DNA of 64,000 nucleotides, taken from Thiobacillus denitrificans. Its GTDB lineage: Bacteria; Pseudomonadota; Gammaproteobacteria; Burkholderiales; Thiobacillaceae. Below are positions 37,349 to 45,551 of this stretch, in pieces (within the stretch, counting starts at the first letter, position 1; the number at the start of each line of letters is the position of its first letter). The notes beneath the pieces are model-generated. The model was not told where the DNA came from, searched no databases, and saw only the letters and a program-made list of their open reading frames with translations. The stretch lies in assembly GCA_020723405.1 (NCBI GenBank), contig DYIY01000002.1:186001-250000 (forward strand), read 5' to 3'. Position numbers and translations under genes: made by a program.

Positions 37349-37975
37349 ATGAACGTCGCCAAACTGCATGCCCCGGAGCCGGCGGGGACCGCCCTGCCCA
37401 CCGACCTGGCCAGCCTGGAAGCCTGGTTCGACCAGCGTCTGGACGAAAAACTGGCCCAGCGGGAGGCCGAGCATGTCCCGACCCTGGCCATCATCGCCAC
37501 CAAGGGCACCATGGACATGGCCTATCCGCCCTTCATCCTGGCGTCCACCGCCGCCGCCCTGGGCTGGAACGCGTCCATCTTCTTCACCTTCTATGGCCTG
37601 GAATTGGTGAAGAAGGATCTGGGCCTGAAGGTCTCGCCCCTGGGCAACCCGGCCATGCCCATGAAGATGCCCTTCGGCCCGGACTGGCTGAAGCGCATCA
37701 ACATGCCCATCCCCACCCTGGCCGCCAACCTGCCCGGCTTCGAAAGCCTGGCCACCCGCATGATGAGCCAGACGGTGAAGGCCAAGGGGGTGCCCAGCAT
37801 CCAGGAACTGCGCGACATCTGCGTGGAATCCGGGGTCCGCCTGGTGGCCTGCCAGATGACCGTGGACCTGTTCAACTACCGCCAGGACGAGTTCATCCCG
37901 GAAATCGCCGAGTGGATCGGCGCCACCAGTTACCTGGGTGAAGCCCGGAAGGCCGACGTCTGCCTGTTCATTTGA
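37349..37975 (+). CDS. dsrE2: DsrE2-like sulfur-trafficking protein
   Basis: The 208-residue protein has the DsrE/F/H-like fold. TLAIIATKGTMDMAYPPFILASTAAALGW marks the N-terminal domain, and Met/Pro-rich loops follow. Cys residues lie in RDICVESGVRLVACQMT and near the C terminus (DVCLFI). DsrE2 proteins accept and donate sulfane sulfur with TusA and rhodanese partners. It converges with tag, and the two overlap by eight bases at their 3' ends. Confidence 0.8.
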   Translation: MNVAKLHAPEPAGTALPTDLASLEAWFDQRLDEKLAQREAEHVPTLAIIATKGTMDMAYPPFILASTAAALGWNASIFFTFYGLELVKKDLGLKVSPLGNPAMPMKMPFGPDWLKRINMPIPTLAANLPGFESLATRMMSQTVKAKGVPSIQELRDICVESGVRLVACQMTVDLFNYRQDEFIPEIAEWIGATSYLGEARKADVCLFI

Positions 37976-38549
37976 GCGCTTCCGCCACCTCCCGGTGGCG
38001 GAAGCAGCTCACCAAGTGGTCGTTGACCATGCCGGTGGCCTGCATGTGGGCGTAGATGATGGTGGAGCCGACGAACTTGAACCCTCGCTTGGCCAGATCC
38101 TTGCTGATGGCGTCGGACAGGGCCGTGGAGGCCGGCACCTGGGACAACTCCGTCCAGGTGTTCTGGATGGGGCGACCGTCCACGAAACGCCAGAAATAGG
38201 CGTCCAGGCCGCCGAATTCCTCCCGGATGGCCAGGGTGGCCCGGGCGTTGCCGATGGCGGCAGCCACCTTGAGCCGGTTGCGTACGATGCCCGGGTCCGC
38301 CAGCAGGCGGGCCACGTCGGCTTCGTCGTAGCGGGCGATGCGTTCCGCGTCGAAGCCGTGGAAGGCCCGCCGGTAGCCTTCCCGCTTCTTCAGGATGGTG
38401 GACCAGGACAGGCCCGCCTGGGCCCCCTCCAGGACGAGGAACTCGAACAGGCCCGTCTCGTCGTGGAGGGGCACGCCCCATTCCGTGTCGTGGTAGGCCA
38501 CGTAGTAGGGCTCGCTGCCGCACCAGGTGCAGCGGAAGGGTTCGGTCAT
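37968..38549 (-). CDS. tag: DNA-3-methyladenine glycosylase I
   Basis: The 193-residue Tag enzyme excises 3-methyladenine. The N-terminal RCTWCGSEPYYVAYHDTEWG and the C-terminal DHLVSCFRH supply the Cys/His zinc snap. The helix-hairpin-helix-like core includes AGLSWSTILKKREGYRRAF. The length matches E. coli Tag. It is 22 bases from the VOC gene upstream on the same strand. Confidence 0.95.
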   Translation of the reverse strand: MTEPFRCTWCGSEPYYVAYHDTEWGVPLHDETGLFEFLVLEGAQAGLSWSTILKKREGYRRAFHGFDAERIARYDEADVARLLADPGIVRNRLKVAAAIGNARATLAIREEFGGLDAYFWRFVDGRPIQNTWTELSQVPASTALSDAISKDLAKRGFKFVGSTIIYAHMQATGMVNDHLVSCFRHREVAEALK

Positions 38550-38571
38550 GGAAGCGCCCCGGCGGTCTGTA

Positions 38572-38946
38572 TCAGTGCATGGAATATAAGCCGACGTGGT
38601 TGCCCTCGCTATCCCGGAACAGGGCGAAGTAGCCGATCTCCGGGGTGATCAGGGTCTTGGGCACCAGCACCGTGCCGCCGGCCGGTTCCACCCGGGCCAG
38701 GGGGCCGGCCAGGTCATCCCCGGCGTAGAGATAGACGACGCTGCCCAGACCGCCGGGCTGCTGGCCCTGTTCCATCCACGTCAGGCAGCCACCCACCGGG
38801 TCCGTGTCCGCCTTGGGAAACAGGGCCATGTGCATGGGGCCCATGGTTTCCTTGCGCAAGCTCGCCTGCAGCACGGTTTCGTAGAAGCCGATGGCCCGGT
38901 CCAGATCGGTGGTGGGGATTTCGAACCAACTGATGGAATAGTTCAT
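38572..38946 (-). CDS. VOC-family (glyoxalase/bleomycin resistance-like) protein
   Basis: The 124-residue product is a single VOC module starting MNYSISWFEIPTTDLDRAIGF and ending GNHVGLYS. The fold binds metals or small ligands; the substrate is unknown. The ATG at 38946 is chosen at the family start. It is divergent from a WYL-domain regulator, with a dyad between them. Confidence 0.85.
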   Translation of the reverse strand: MNYSISWFEIPTTDLDRAIGFYETVLQASLRKETMGPMHMALFPKADTDPVGGCLTWMEQGQQPGGLGSVVYLYAGDDLAGPLARVEPAGGTVLVPKTLITPEIGYFALFRDSEGNHVGLYSMH

Positions 38947-38997
38947 GATGTGCGCCTGATGGGTTGTGATGGGAGGACCCATTCTGGCCACCCCCTC

Positions 38998-39015
38998 CTG
39001 ACAACATGGTGTCAG
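38998..39015. promoter_or_regulatory. Candidate operator between the VOC and WYL-regulator genes
   Basis: CTGACA (38998-39003) and TGTCAG (39010-39015) form a perfect dyad with a 6-bp spacer, 48 bp upstream of the regulator start and 52 bp upstream of the VOC start. This position suits control of both divergent genes. Confidence 0.6.
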
Positions 39016-39062
39016 CAGGCCGCTGCTATGCTGACGCCGTCCTGTCAGGAGCCCTCCCCTTC

Positions 39063-39737
39063 ATGCGCCGCGCCGACCGCCTGTTCCAGATCGTTCTCCT
39101 CCTGGGCCGCCGCCGGGCGGTGACCGCCCGGGAACTGGCGCAAGCCCTGGGCGTTTCCGAACGCACCATCTACCGGGACATCGCCGATTTGTCCCTGTCC
39201 GGGGTGCCGGTGGAAGGCGAAGCCGGGGTGGGCTACCTGATGCGCGGCGGCTTCCAGTTGCCGCCCCTCATGTTCGACGCCGAGGAACTGGCCGCTTTGG
39301 CCTTGGGCAGCCGCATGGTCAAGGGCTGGGCCGACCCGGACCTGGGCCGGGCGGCGGAGCGGGCCCTGCTCAAGATCGAAGCCGTGCTGCCCCCACCCCT
39401 GAAAGCCCGCATGGAAAGGGAAGCCCTGCTGGTACCGGATTTCCACGTGCCGCCGGCCATGGTGGCGCCCCTGGGCCTGCTACGCCGAGCCATCGCGGAC
39501 AGCCGCAAGGTGGCCTTCGCCTACACCCGAGCCGACGGCCAGGCCAGCCAGCGGGTGGTGCGGCCCCTGGGCCTGTTCTTCTGGGGCGAGACCTGGACCC
39601 TGGGGGCCTGGTGCGAACTGCGCGGGGAATATCGCAGTTTCCGGCTGGACCGGATGGCGGAACTGGAAAACCGGGAGGAATCCTTCCCGAACACCGGCCT
39701 GCTGGAGGACTACATCAAGGTAGTCTCCAGCGATTGA
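39063..39737 (+). CDS. YafY-type HTH/WYL-domain transcriptional regulator
   Basis: The 224-residue regulator has an N-terminal DeoR-like HTH (ARELAQALGVSERTIYRDIADL) and a C-terminal WYL ligand-binding domain (WTLGAWCELRGEYRSFRLDRM). The ATG at 39063 places the HTH at the usual position. It likely senses a ligand and controls the divergent VOC gene through the dyad at 38998-39015. Confidence 0.88.
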   Translation: MRRADRLFQIVLLLGRRRAVTARELAQALGVSERTIYRDIADLSLSGVPVEGEAGVGYLMRGGFQLPPLMFDAEELAALALGSRMVKGWADPDLGRAAERALLKIEAVLPPPLKARMEREALLVPDFHVPPAMVAPLGLLRRAIADSRKVAFAYTRADGQASQRVVRPLGLFFWGETWTLGAWCELRGEYRSFRLDRMAELENREESFPNTGLLEDYIKVVSSD

Positions 39738-39777
39738 GCGCTCATTTGCCGATAGAAGTTTGCCGTCGGCAGAAGGA

Positions 39778-40701
39778 TCAAATGTTCGTTCCCTCAAGCG
39801 TGAATGACTCCAGCAAGTAATCCAGGCAGGCCCGCAACTTGGCACTGCCCTGGCGGCTGGGCAAATAGAGGGCATAAAGGTTGTTGAAGGGGCCCATGGG
39901 CCGCCAAGCGGGCAGGAGTTCCACCAGGCGGCCGGTGCCCAGGTCGTCGGCCACCACGAAATCAGGCAGCACGGCACAGCCCAGACCGGCCAGCACCGCC
40001 AGGCGCACAGCCTCGCCCCCGTTGACCACCAACCTGCCACCCACCCGTACCGTACTCTCCCGCCCCTCCTTCTCCGCAGTATTGGATGGCAGGAACCGCC
40101 ACGCCCGGAACTGGGCTGCCGTGCCCTGGCAGATGCAATCATGGTCCGGCAGATCCTCCGGTCGGAGCGGCACACCCCGGCGCTGGAGATAGTCCGGCGC
40201 CGCACACAGCACGAAACTCACCGGCCCCAGGTGCCGGGCGGCCAGGGCTTCCGGCGGCTGATCGGTGAGACGCAACACCAGGTCGAACCCCTCCTCCGCC
40301 AGGTCCACGAAGCGGTCCAGAAGGTTCAATTCCAGGTCCAGTTCCGGGTGTCGCGCCAGCAGACCGGGCAACAGGGGCAGCAGCCGGCGCTGGCCAAAGG
40401 CCACGGAAGCGCTGATGCGCAAGGTGCCCCGGGGCGCCACGGCCAAACGCGCGGCGGCCGCCTCGGCCGCTTCCCCGGCCTGGACCAGGACCTGGCACTG
40501 GTCATAGACCGCCTGGCCCGCTTCGGTGAGGCTCATGGCCCGGGTGGTGCGGTGCAGCAGCTTCACGCCCAGGCCCGCTTCCAGCCGGCCCACGTGCTTG
40601 CTCACCGCCGACGTGGTCATGGCCAGTTGCCGGGCGGCCTTGCTGAAGCCCCCGGTTTCCACCACCTTGGCGAACACGCCCATTTCCGTCAGCCAGTGCA
40701 T
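39778..40701 (-). CDS. LysR-family transcriptional regulator
   Basis: The 307-residue protein has an N-terminal winged HTH (FSKAARQLAMTTSAVSKHVGRLEAGLG) and a periplasmic-binding-protein-like effector domain. The sequence is closest in style to the DsdC/AaeR-like subgroup with SAVSKH. It is divergent from a tautomerase-like gene, with an 11-bp perfect inverted repeat between them. Confidence 0.9.
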   Translation of the reverse strand: MHWLTEMGVFAKVVETGGFSKAARQLAMTTSAVSKHVGRLEAGLGVKLLHRTTRAMSLTEAGQAVYDQCQVLVQAGEAAEAAAARLAVAPRGTLRISASVAFGQRRLLPLLPGLLARHPELDLELNLLDRFVDLAEEGFDLVLRLTDQPPEALAARHLGPVSFVLCAAPDYLQRRGVPLRPEDLPDHDCICQGTAAQFRAWRFLPSNTAEKEGRESTVRVGGRLVVNGGEAVRLAVLAGLGCAVLPDFVVADDLGTGRLVELLPAWRPMGPFNNLYALYLPSRQGSAKLRACLDYLLESFTLEGTNI

Positions 40702-40722
40702 GGCCGGACCTTTAGCACGTTT

Positions 40723-40762
40723 TTGGAAACAATATTTTTACTTAATAGGTGATTGTTTCCAA
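40723..40762. promoter_or_regulatory. Long inverted repeat between lysR and the tautomerase gene
   Basis: TTGGAAACAAT (40723-40733) and ATTGTTTCCAA (40752-40762) are perfect inverted repeats with an AT-rich 18-bp spacer. The 40-bp unit fits a LysR tetramer site covering the divergent promoter. Confidence 0.7.
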
Positions 40763-40811
40763 TTGATCGGCACCAAACAATGGGGCCCGTTCATCCATGC
40801 AGGAGCCCGCC

Positions 40812-41192
40812 ATGCCCTACGTGCAAATCCGTCTTTCCTCCGCCCCGGCCGGATCCCTGGAACTTCTGGGCCGGGAAGCCACCCGCCTCATGGCCCAGGT
40901 CATGGGCAAACGCCGGGAGGTCACCGTGGTCGAAGTGGTGCCCTCAGCCGGCGCCTGGTTCGTCGCCGGAGAGCCGGCGACCGGCCCGTCTGCCTACGTG
41001 GACATCAAGATCACCCGGGGCACCAACGACGAGACCCAGAAGTCCCGTCTGCTGGCGGATTTCCAGGCCCTGCTGGAAACCGCCCTGGGCGCCCTGGGGG
41101 CACCCGCCTACGTGGTCATCCACGAGGTGCCTGGAAGCGACTGGGGCTATGCTGGACGCAGTCAGGCCTCCCGCCAGGGCGCCCGGCTGTAG
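40812..41192 (+). CDS. Tautomerase-superfamily (4-OT/MIF-like) protein
   Basis: The 126-residue protein begins MPYVQIRLS, so removal of Met would expose the Pro1 general base used by tautomerases. The start at 40812 has GGAG about seven bases upstream, while the ATG at 40797 would bury the proline. ATRLMAQVMGKRREVTVVEV follows the family pattern. The natural substrate is unknown, and control by the divergent LysR regulator is likely. Confidence 0.78.
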   Translation: MPYVQIRLSSAPAGSLELLGREATRLMAQVMGKRREVTVVEVVPSAGAWFVAGEPATGPSAYVDIKITRGTNDETQKSRLLADFQALLETALGALGAPAYVVIHEVPGSDWGYAGRSQASRQGARL

Positions 41193-41196
41193 CGCC

Positions 41197-41667
41197 TCAG
41201 TCCTCCCCCACCGGCAGGGCCGTCTTGTCCACCACCCGGCGCAGGACGAAGCTGGAATGGACCCCGGTGACACCGGGAATGCGGGTGATGCGGTTGAGCA
41301 GCAGCTCCTGGTAGGCGTCCATGTCCTTCACCACGGCCTTGAGCTGGTAGTCCGCCGACTGGCCGGTGATGAGCAGGCATTCCAGGATTTCGGGGATTTC
41401 CCGCACCGCCGTTTCGAAGCGGTCGAAGCGCTCCGGGGTGTGTTTGTCCATGGAGATGTGGATCAGGGCCATGAGGCTCAGGCCCAGGGCCCGGGCGTCC
41501 ACCAGGGCCCGATAGCCGGCCAGGATGCCTGCCTCTTCCAGGGCCCGGACCCGGCGCAGGCAGGGGGAAGGCGACAGGCCGATCCGGTCGGCCAGGTCCT
41601 GGTTGCTCATGCGGCCGTCCTCCTGAAGCAGGCGCAGGATCTGCCGGTCGTAGCGGTCGATTTCCAT
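41197..41667 (-). CDS. Lrp/AsnC-family transcriptional regulator
   Basis: The 156-residue protein has an N-terminal HTH (QILRLLQEDGRMSNQDLADRIGLS) and a C-terminal RAM ligand-sensing domain (CLLITGQSADYQLKAVVKDMD). It is divergent from a long-form leuA, an amino-acid biosynthesis gene, and an AT-rich spacer with a dyad lies between. A role in leucine or general amino-acid control is inferred. Confidence 0.9.
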   Translation of the reverse strand: MEIDRYDRQILRLLQEDGRMSNQDLADRIGLSPSPCLRRVRALEEAGILAGYRALVDARALGLSLMALIHISMDKHTPERFDRFETAVREIPEILECLLITGQSADYQLKAVVKDMDAYQELLLNRITRIPGVTGVHSSFVLRRVVDKTALPVGED

Positions 41668-41692
41668 TCAATACTCCATTATTGGCTAGCGC

Positions 41693-41707
41693 AGGCATTT
41701 TATGCCT
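41693..41707. promoter_or_regulatory. Candidate Lrp operator
   Basis: AGGCAT-TTT-ATGCCT (41693-41707) is a perfect 6-bp dyad 26 bp upstream of the lrp-like gene, in an AT-rich 166-bp spacer shared with leuA. Lrp/AsnC proteins bind 15-bp imperfect palindromes of this size. Confidence 0.6.
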
Positions 41708-41833
41708 TACATAAAACATTCATTAGTTGAATATGTCGTTAATAGCCGATTCAACACCATACTTCGCAATCACCTGCCGCCCCGCTCCGGCTACGCTTTG
41801 GCCATCGCCAATTCGCCATTCCGGAGCCCCGCC

Positions 41834-43525
41834 ATGTTGCATGATCCCGCCCGCAAGTACCGCCCCTTCCCCCCCGTGTCCCTTCCCGACCGGCAGTGGC
41901 CGAACCGGGTCATCCAGCGTCCCCCCATCTGGATGAGCACCGACCTGCGCGACGGCAACCAGGCCCTGTTCGAGCCCATGGACGGCACCCGCAAGCTGCG
42001 CCTGTTCCGCATGTTGTGCGGCATGGGCTTCAAGGAGATCGAGGTGGCCTTTCCCTCTGCCTCCCAGACCGATTTCGACTTCGTGCGCAATCTCATCGAA
42101 GGCGGCCATATCCCCGGTGACGTGACCATCGAAGTACTCACCCAGGCCCGGGAACCCCTCATCCGCCGCACCATGGAGTCCTTGCGCGGTGCCCGGCGGG
42201 CCATCGTCCACGTCTACAACGCCACCTCCCCCACCTTCCGGGACACCGTGTTCGCCATGGACAAGGCCCAGGTGGTGGCCATGGCGGTCAACGCCGTCCG
42301 CCTCATCCGGGAATTGGCCGACGCCCAGCCGGAAACCGAATGGGTCCTGGAATACAGCCCGGAAACCTTCACCGCCACGGAACTGGATTTCGCCCGGGAA
42401 GTCTGCGACGCCGTCACCGCCGCCTGGGGCGCCACGCCGGCCGACAAGGTGATCCTCAACCTGCCCGCCACCGTGGAAGTGGCCACCCCCAACGTCTATG
42501 CCGACCAGATCGAGTGGATGCACCGGCACCTGGCCCGGCGGGACAGCGTCATCCTCAGCGTCCATCCCCACAACGACCGGGGCAGCGCCGTGGCCGCCGC
42601 CGAGATGGCCATGCTGGCCGGCGCCGAACGGGTGGAAGGCTGCCTGTTCGGTAACGGCGAACGCACCGGCAACGTGGACCTGGTGACCCTGGCCCTCAAC
42701 CTCTACACCCAGGGCGTGGCCCCGGGCCTGGATTTCTCCGACATCAACACGGTGGCCGCCACGGCGGAAGCCTGCACCCGCCTGCCCATCCACCCCCGCC
42801 ATCCCTATGCCGGGGATCTGGTCTTCACCGCCTTCTCCGGCTCCCATCAGGACGCCATCAAGAAGGGCTTCGCCGTCCAGGCCCCGGATGCCATCTGGAA
42901 TGTCCCCTACCTGCCCATCGACCCCACGGACCTGGGCCGGGGCTACGAATCGGTGATCCGGGTGAACAGCCAGTCCGGCAAGGGCGGCGTGGCCTATCTG
43001 CTGGAACAGGAATACGGCGTGGTCATGCCCCGGCGCATGCAGATCGAGTTCTCGGCGGAAGTGCAGCGTCACGCCGACCAGCACGGCGGCGAACTCAGCG
43101 CCGCCGACCTCTGGGCACTTTTTATCGACACTTACCTGGAACCCCGCCAAGGCATCCGTTATGTGGAGCACCACCTCTACGAGCGGGACGGCGCCCAGGG
43201 CATACGCCTCACCGTGGAGTCGGACGGCATGACCCGTCTCCTCCAGGGCGAAGGCAACGGTCCCATCGACGCGGCCATCCATGCCCTGCGCGGCATGGGC
43301 CTGGATCTGCGCGTCCGCCACTACGAGGAACGCGCCCTGACGGGCAGCCCGGAAGGAGGCGAGGCCCGGGCCTGCGCCATCGTCGAAGCGGCTCGTCCCG
43401 GGGGTGGGGAGCGGCATGGTGTCGGCATCGACACCAACATCGTCACCGCTTCCGTGAAAGCCCTGCTCAGCGCAGCCAGCCGCATGGCCTCTGGCGAATG
43501 GGGTGAACTGGAACGGGCCGCCTGA
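41834..43525 (+). CDS. leuA: 2-isopropylmalate synthase (long form)
   Basis: The 563-residue enzyme condenses acetyl-CoA with 2-oxoisovalerate in leucine synthesis. STDLRDGNQ (35-43) carries the metal-binding Asp, HPHNDRG supplies His ligands, and the C-terminal LeuA dimer domain is the leucine feedback site. The length matches the actinobacterial/long form rather than the ~515-residue enterobacterial form. The ATG at 41834 has a CGGAG site about nine bases upstream. It is divergent from an Lrp-type regulator. Confidence 0.93.
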   Translation: MLHDPARKYRPFPPVSLPDRQWPNRVIQRPPIWMSTDLRDGNQALFEPMDGTRKLRLFRMLCGMGFKEIEVAFPSASQTDFDFVRNLIEGGHIPGDVTIEVLTQAREPLIRRTMESLRGARRAIVHVYNATSPTFRDTVFAMDKAQVVAMAVNAVRLIRELADAQPETEWVLEYSPETFTATELDFAREVCDAVTAAWGATPADKVILNLPATVEVATPNVYADQIEWMHRHLARRDSVILSVHPHNDRGSAVAAAEMAMLAGAERVEGCLFGNGERTGNVDLVTLALNLYTQGVAPGLDFSDINTVAATAEACTRLPIHPRHPYAGDLVFTAFSGSHQDAIKKGFAVQAPDAIWNVPYLPIDPTDLGRGYESVIRVNSQSGKGGVAYLLEQEYGVVMPRRMQIEFSAEVQRHADQHGGELSAADLWALFIDTYLEPRQGIRYVEHHLYERDGAQGIRLTVESDGMTRLLQGEGNGPIDAAIHALRGMGLDLRVRHYEERALTGSPEGGEARACAIVEAARPGGGERHGVGIDTNIVTASVKALLSAASRMASGEWGELERAA

Positions 43526-43597
43526 GGGAGGCTCCCGATCCCCCGTGCTCTCCCTGAAATACGGGGGAAGCGGGCCTTGCCTACGCTGAACGGGTGA

Positions 43598-45010
43598 TCA
43601 TCGCCTCGCCGCCATCCCCCCCAGCACCGCCAAGGCTCCCTCCACCCGGCTGTCCCAGGGCATGGCAGCCGCCAGGCGCAGGCAGTTGCCGTAGCGGCCC
43701 TGGGGCGAAAACAACCGCCCCGGGGTGAAGCTGATGCCGGCGGCCAGGGCCCGTTCATGGAGGACCATGGTATCCATGCCCAATGCCTCCGGCAGTTCCA
43801 CCCAGAGGACGAAGCCGCCCAGGGGATGGGAGGTGCGGGTGCCGGATGGGAAATAGCGGCTGATGGCGGCCTGCATGCGCGCCAGGTTGTCGGCGTAGGT
43901 GCGCCGGACCCGCAGCAGGTGGCGTTCGTAGCGGCTGTCGGCCAGGTAGTCGGCCATGGCCAGTTGCGGCAGGGTGGCGTTGGCCATGGTGCCCACGTAC
44001 TTCAGGTGTTCCACGGCCTGGCGCCAGCGGCCGGGGACGATCCAGCCCACCCGGTAACCCGGGGCGATGGTTTTGGAAAAGGAGGAACAGAGCAGCACCC
44101 GGCCCTCCCGGTCGTAGGCCTTGATGGCCCGGGGGCGCTCCCGGCCGTGGACCAGGTCGCCGTAGATGTCGTCCTCGATGAGGGGAATGTCCCGGGCCGC
44201 CAGGAGTTTGGCCAGGCGGGCCTTGCTGGCGTCCGGCATGAGGCTGCCGGTGGGGTTGCTGAAGTTGCTCACCGTCACCACAGCCTTTACGGGCCAGCGG
44301 TCCAGGGCCAGGATCAGGGCATCCAGGCTCAGGCCCGTGGCCGGATCGCTGGGGATTTCCAGGGCCTGCATGCCCAGGGACTCGATGGCCTGGAGGGTGC
44401 CGAAGAAGGCCGGGGTCTCGATGGCGATGATGTCGCCGGGCCGGGCCACGGCCCGCAGGGCCAGGTTCAGGGCTTCCTGGCAGCCGTCGGTGATGACGAT
44501 GTCGTCGGGCCCCAGATGGCAACCGGATTCCGCCGCCCTCCGGGCGATGCGCAGGCGCAGGGCCTCTTCACCGGGCGGAAAGCTGTAGCGGCTGCCCGCG
44601 TCGGCCTGGCCGCGCAGGCAGCGATTCAGGGAGGCGCGCAGATCCTTCAGGGGCAGGTAGTCCGGATGGGGCACCGCCGCGCCGAAGGACACCAGGTCCT
44701 TGCGCTGGGTGTTGCGCGACAGGCGCACCGCCAGTTCGGTGACATCCACCGCACAGGGCCCGTCATTGGCGGCACTGGTCCGGGCCGGCGGCGGCGCCGA
44801 TTCGGGATGCCGGGCGAAGAAGCCGGACTGGGGCCGGGCCTCCAGCCAGCCATGGCTTTCCAGGAGCCGATAGGCCGCCACCACGGTGGCCTGGCTGACC
44901 CGCTGCTGGGCCGACAGACGGCGCACGGAGGGGACCTTCTCCCCGGGGGGATAGGTGCCCTGGCGGATGGCGTCCTTCAACTGGGTGGCGAGGTTTTCAT
45001 ACAGATTCAT
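43598..45010 (-). CDS. MocR-type PLP-dependent transcriptional regulator
   Basis: The 470-residue protein fuses a GntR-type HTH (YENLATQLKDAIRQGTYPPGEKVPSVRRL) to a fold-type-I aminotransferase domain. The PLP lysine lies in SSFSKTIAPGYRVGW. MocR proteins sense PLP or amino acids. The ATG at 45010 is chosen because the HTH begins there. It is divergent from a DUF1127 gene, and direct repeats in the spacer are likely binding sites. Confidence 0.9.
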   Translation of the reverse strand: MNLYENLATQLKDAIRQGTYPPGEKVPSVRRLSAQQRVSQATVVAAYRLLESHGWLEARPQSGFFARHPESAPPPARTSAANDGPCAVDVTELAVRLSRNTQRKDLVSFGAAVPHPDYLPLKDLRASLNRCLRGQADAGSRYSFPPGEEALRLRIARRAAESGCHLGPDDIVITDGCQEALNLALRAVARPGDIIAIETPAFFGTLQAIESLGMQALEIPSDPATGLSLDALILALDRWPVKAVVTVSNFSNPTGSLMPDASKARLAKLLAARDIPLIEDDIYGDLVHGRERPRAIKAYDREGRVLLCSSFSKTIAPGYRVGWIVPGRWRQAVEHLKYVGTMANATLPQLAMADYLADSRYERHLLRVRRTYADNLARMQAAISRYFPSGTRTSHPLGGFVLWVELPEALGMDTMVLHERALAAGISFTPGRLFSPQGRYGNCLRLAAAMPWDSRVEGALAVLGGMAARR

Positions 45011-45083
45011 GGGTTTCCTCCTGGCGACCAGTCTAGGCCCGCCCGGTCTGGCGGCAACGGTACAGCCCGGGTGGGTGCAGGCC

Positions 45084-45146
45084 AATACAGTGGCTCAGTC
45101 CGTACAACTGTAATGCATCAATACAGACTTGTCTGAAACTGTAATG
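45084..45146. promoter_or_regulatory. Candidate MocR binding repeats
   Basis: AACTGTAATG occurs twice as a direct repeat (45106-45115, 45137-45146), and AATACAG occurs twice (45084-45090, 45120-45126). The second motif is roughly inverse to the first. MocR-family proteins bind paired direct repeats, and this block lies 75-135 bp upstream of the regulator. Confidence 0.6.
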
Positions 45147-45172
45147 ACCAGCCACCCCCGCCTAACATGGAC

Positions 45173-45245
45173 TGTAGGAGCGAGCTCCGGCTCGCGAAAG
45201 GTTTTGCCCGCTGCGCGGGTTCGCGAGCTGGAGCTCGCTCCTACA
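45173..45245. repeat. REP-like long inverted repeat
   Basis: Two 26-bp arms, 45173-45198 and 45220-45245, are inverted repeats with one mismatch. They begin TGTAGGAGCGAGCT and enclose a 21-bp loop that itself has a CCCGC/GCGGG stem. The TAGGAGCGAGCT signature resembles REP elements dispersed in Pseudomonas and related genomes, usually mobilised by RAYT transposases. It lies between the MocR sites and the DUF1127 gene. Confidence 0.75.
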
Positions 45246-45285
45246 CACGGCTTCATCCCACTGACTACCCATGGAGGAATTGCTG

Positions 45286-45501
45286 ATGGAAAACGCCTGC
45301 ACGCCCCAGGGTGTCCGAGCCGGCGGACATCACGGGATCCGCAACTGGCTGGCCGGGTCACTGGACCGGCTGGGAACCTGCTTCGCGGCCCGGCAAGGCG
45401 CAGCCGAGTTGCGTGCGCTGGACTGGCGGGAGCTCCAGGATCTGGGTCTGGACCAGGGCGGAATTGCCTACGGGGCCCGGTGGGGCCGGGACGGCCGGTG
45501 A
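45286..45501 (+). CDS. DUF1127-like small protein
   Basis: The 71-residue basic protein has the YjiS/DUF1127 C-terminal pattern ELRALDWRELQDLGLDQGGI. The ATG at 45286 has GGAGG at 45273-45277; an ATG at 45271 would overlap that site. DUF1127 proteins are small Arg-rich factors, some linked to RNA or phosphate and stress responses, with no general function. Control by the divergent MocR regulator is likely. Confidence 0.75.
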   Translation: MENACTPQGVRAGGHHGIRNWLAGSLDRLGTCFAARQGAAELRALDWRELQDLGLDQGGIAYGARWGRDGR

Positions 45502-45551
45502 TAACAGTGGGAAAAATCGAACAGGCTTCATCCTGAGACAAGGTTCCCTGT

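Noticed and set aside
43539-43568. Stem TCCCCCGT/ACGGGGGA after leuA as a terminator
   Set aside because: The loop is 14 nt and no T run follows, so it was not annotated.
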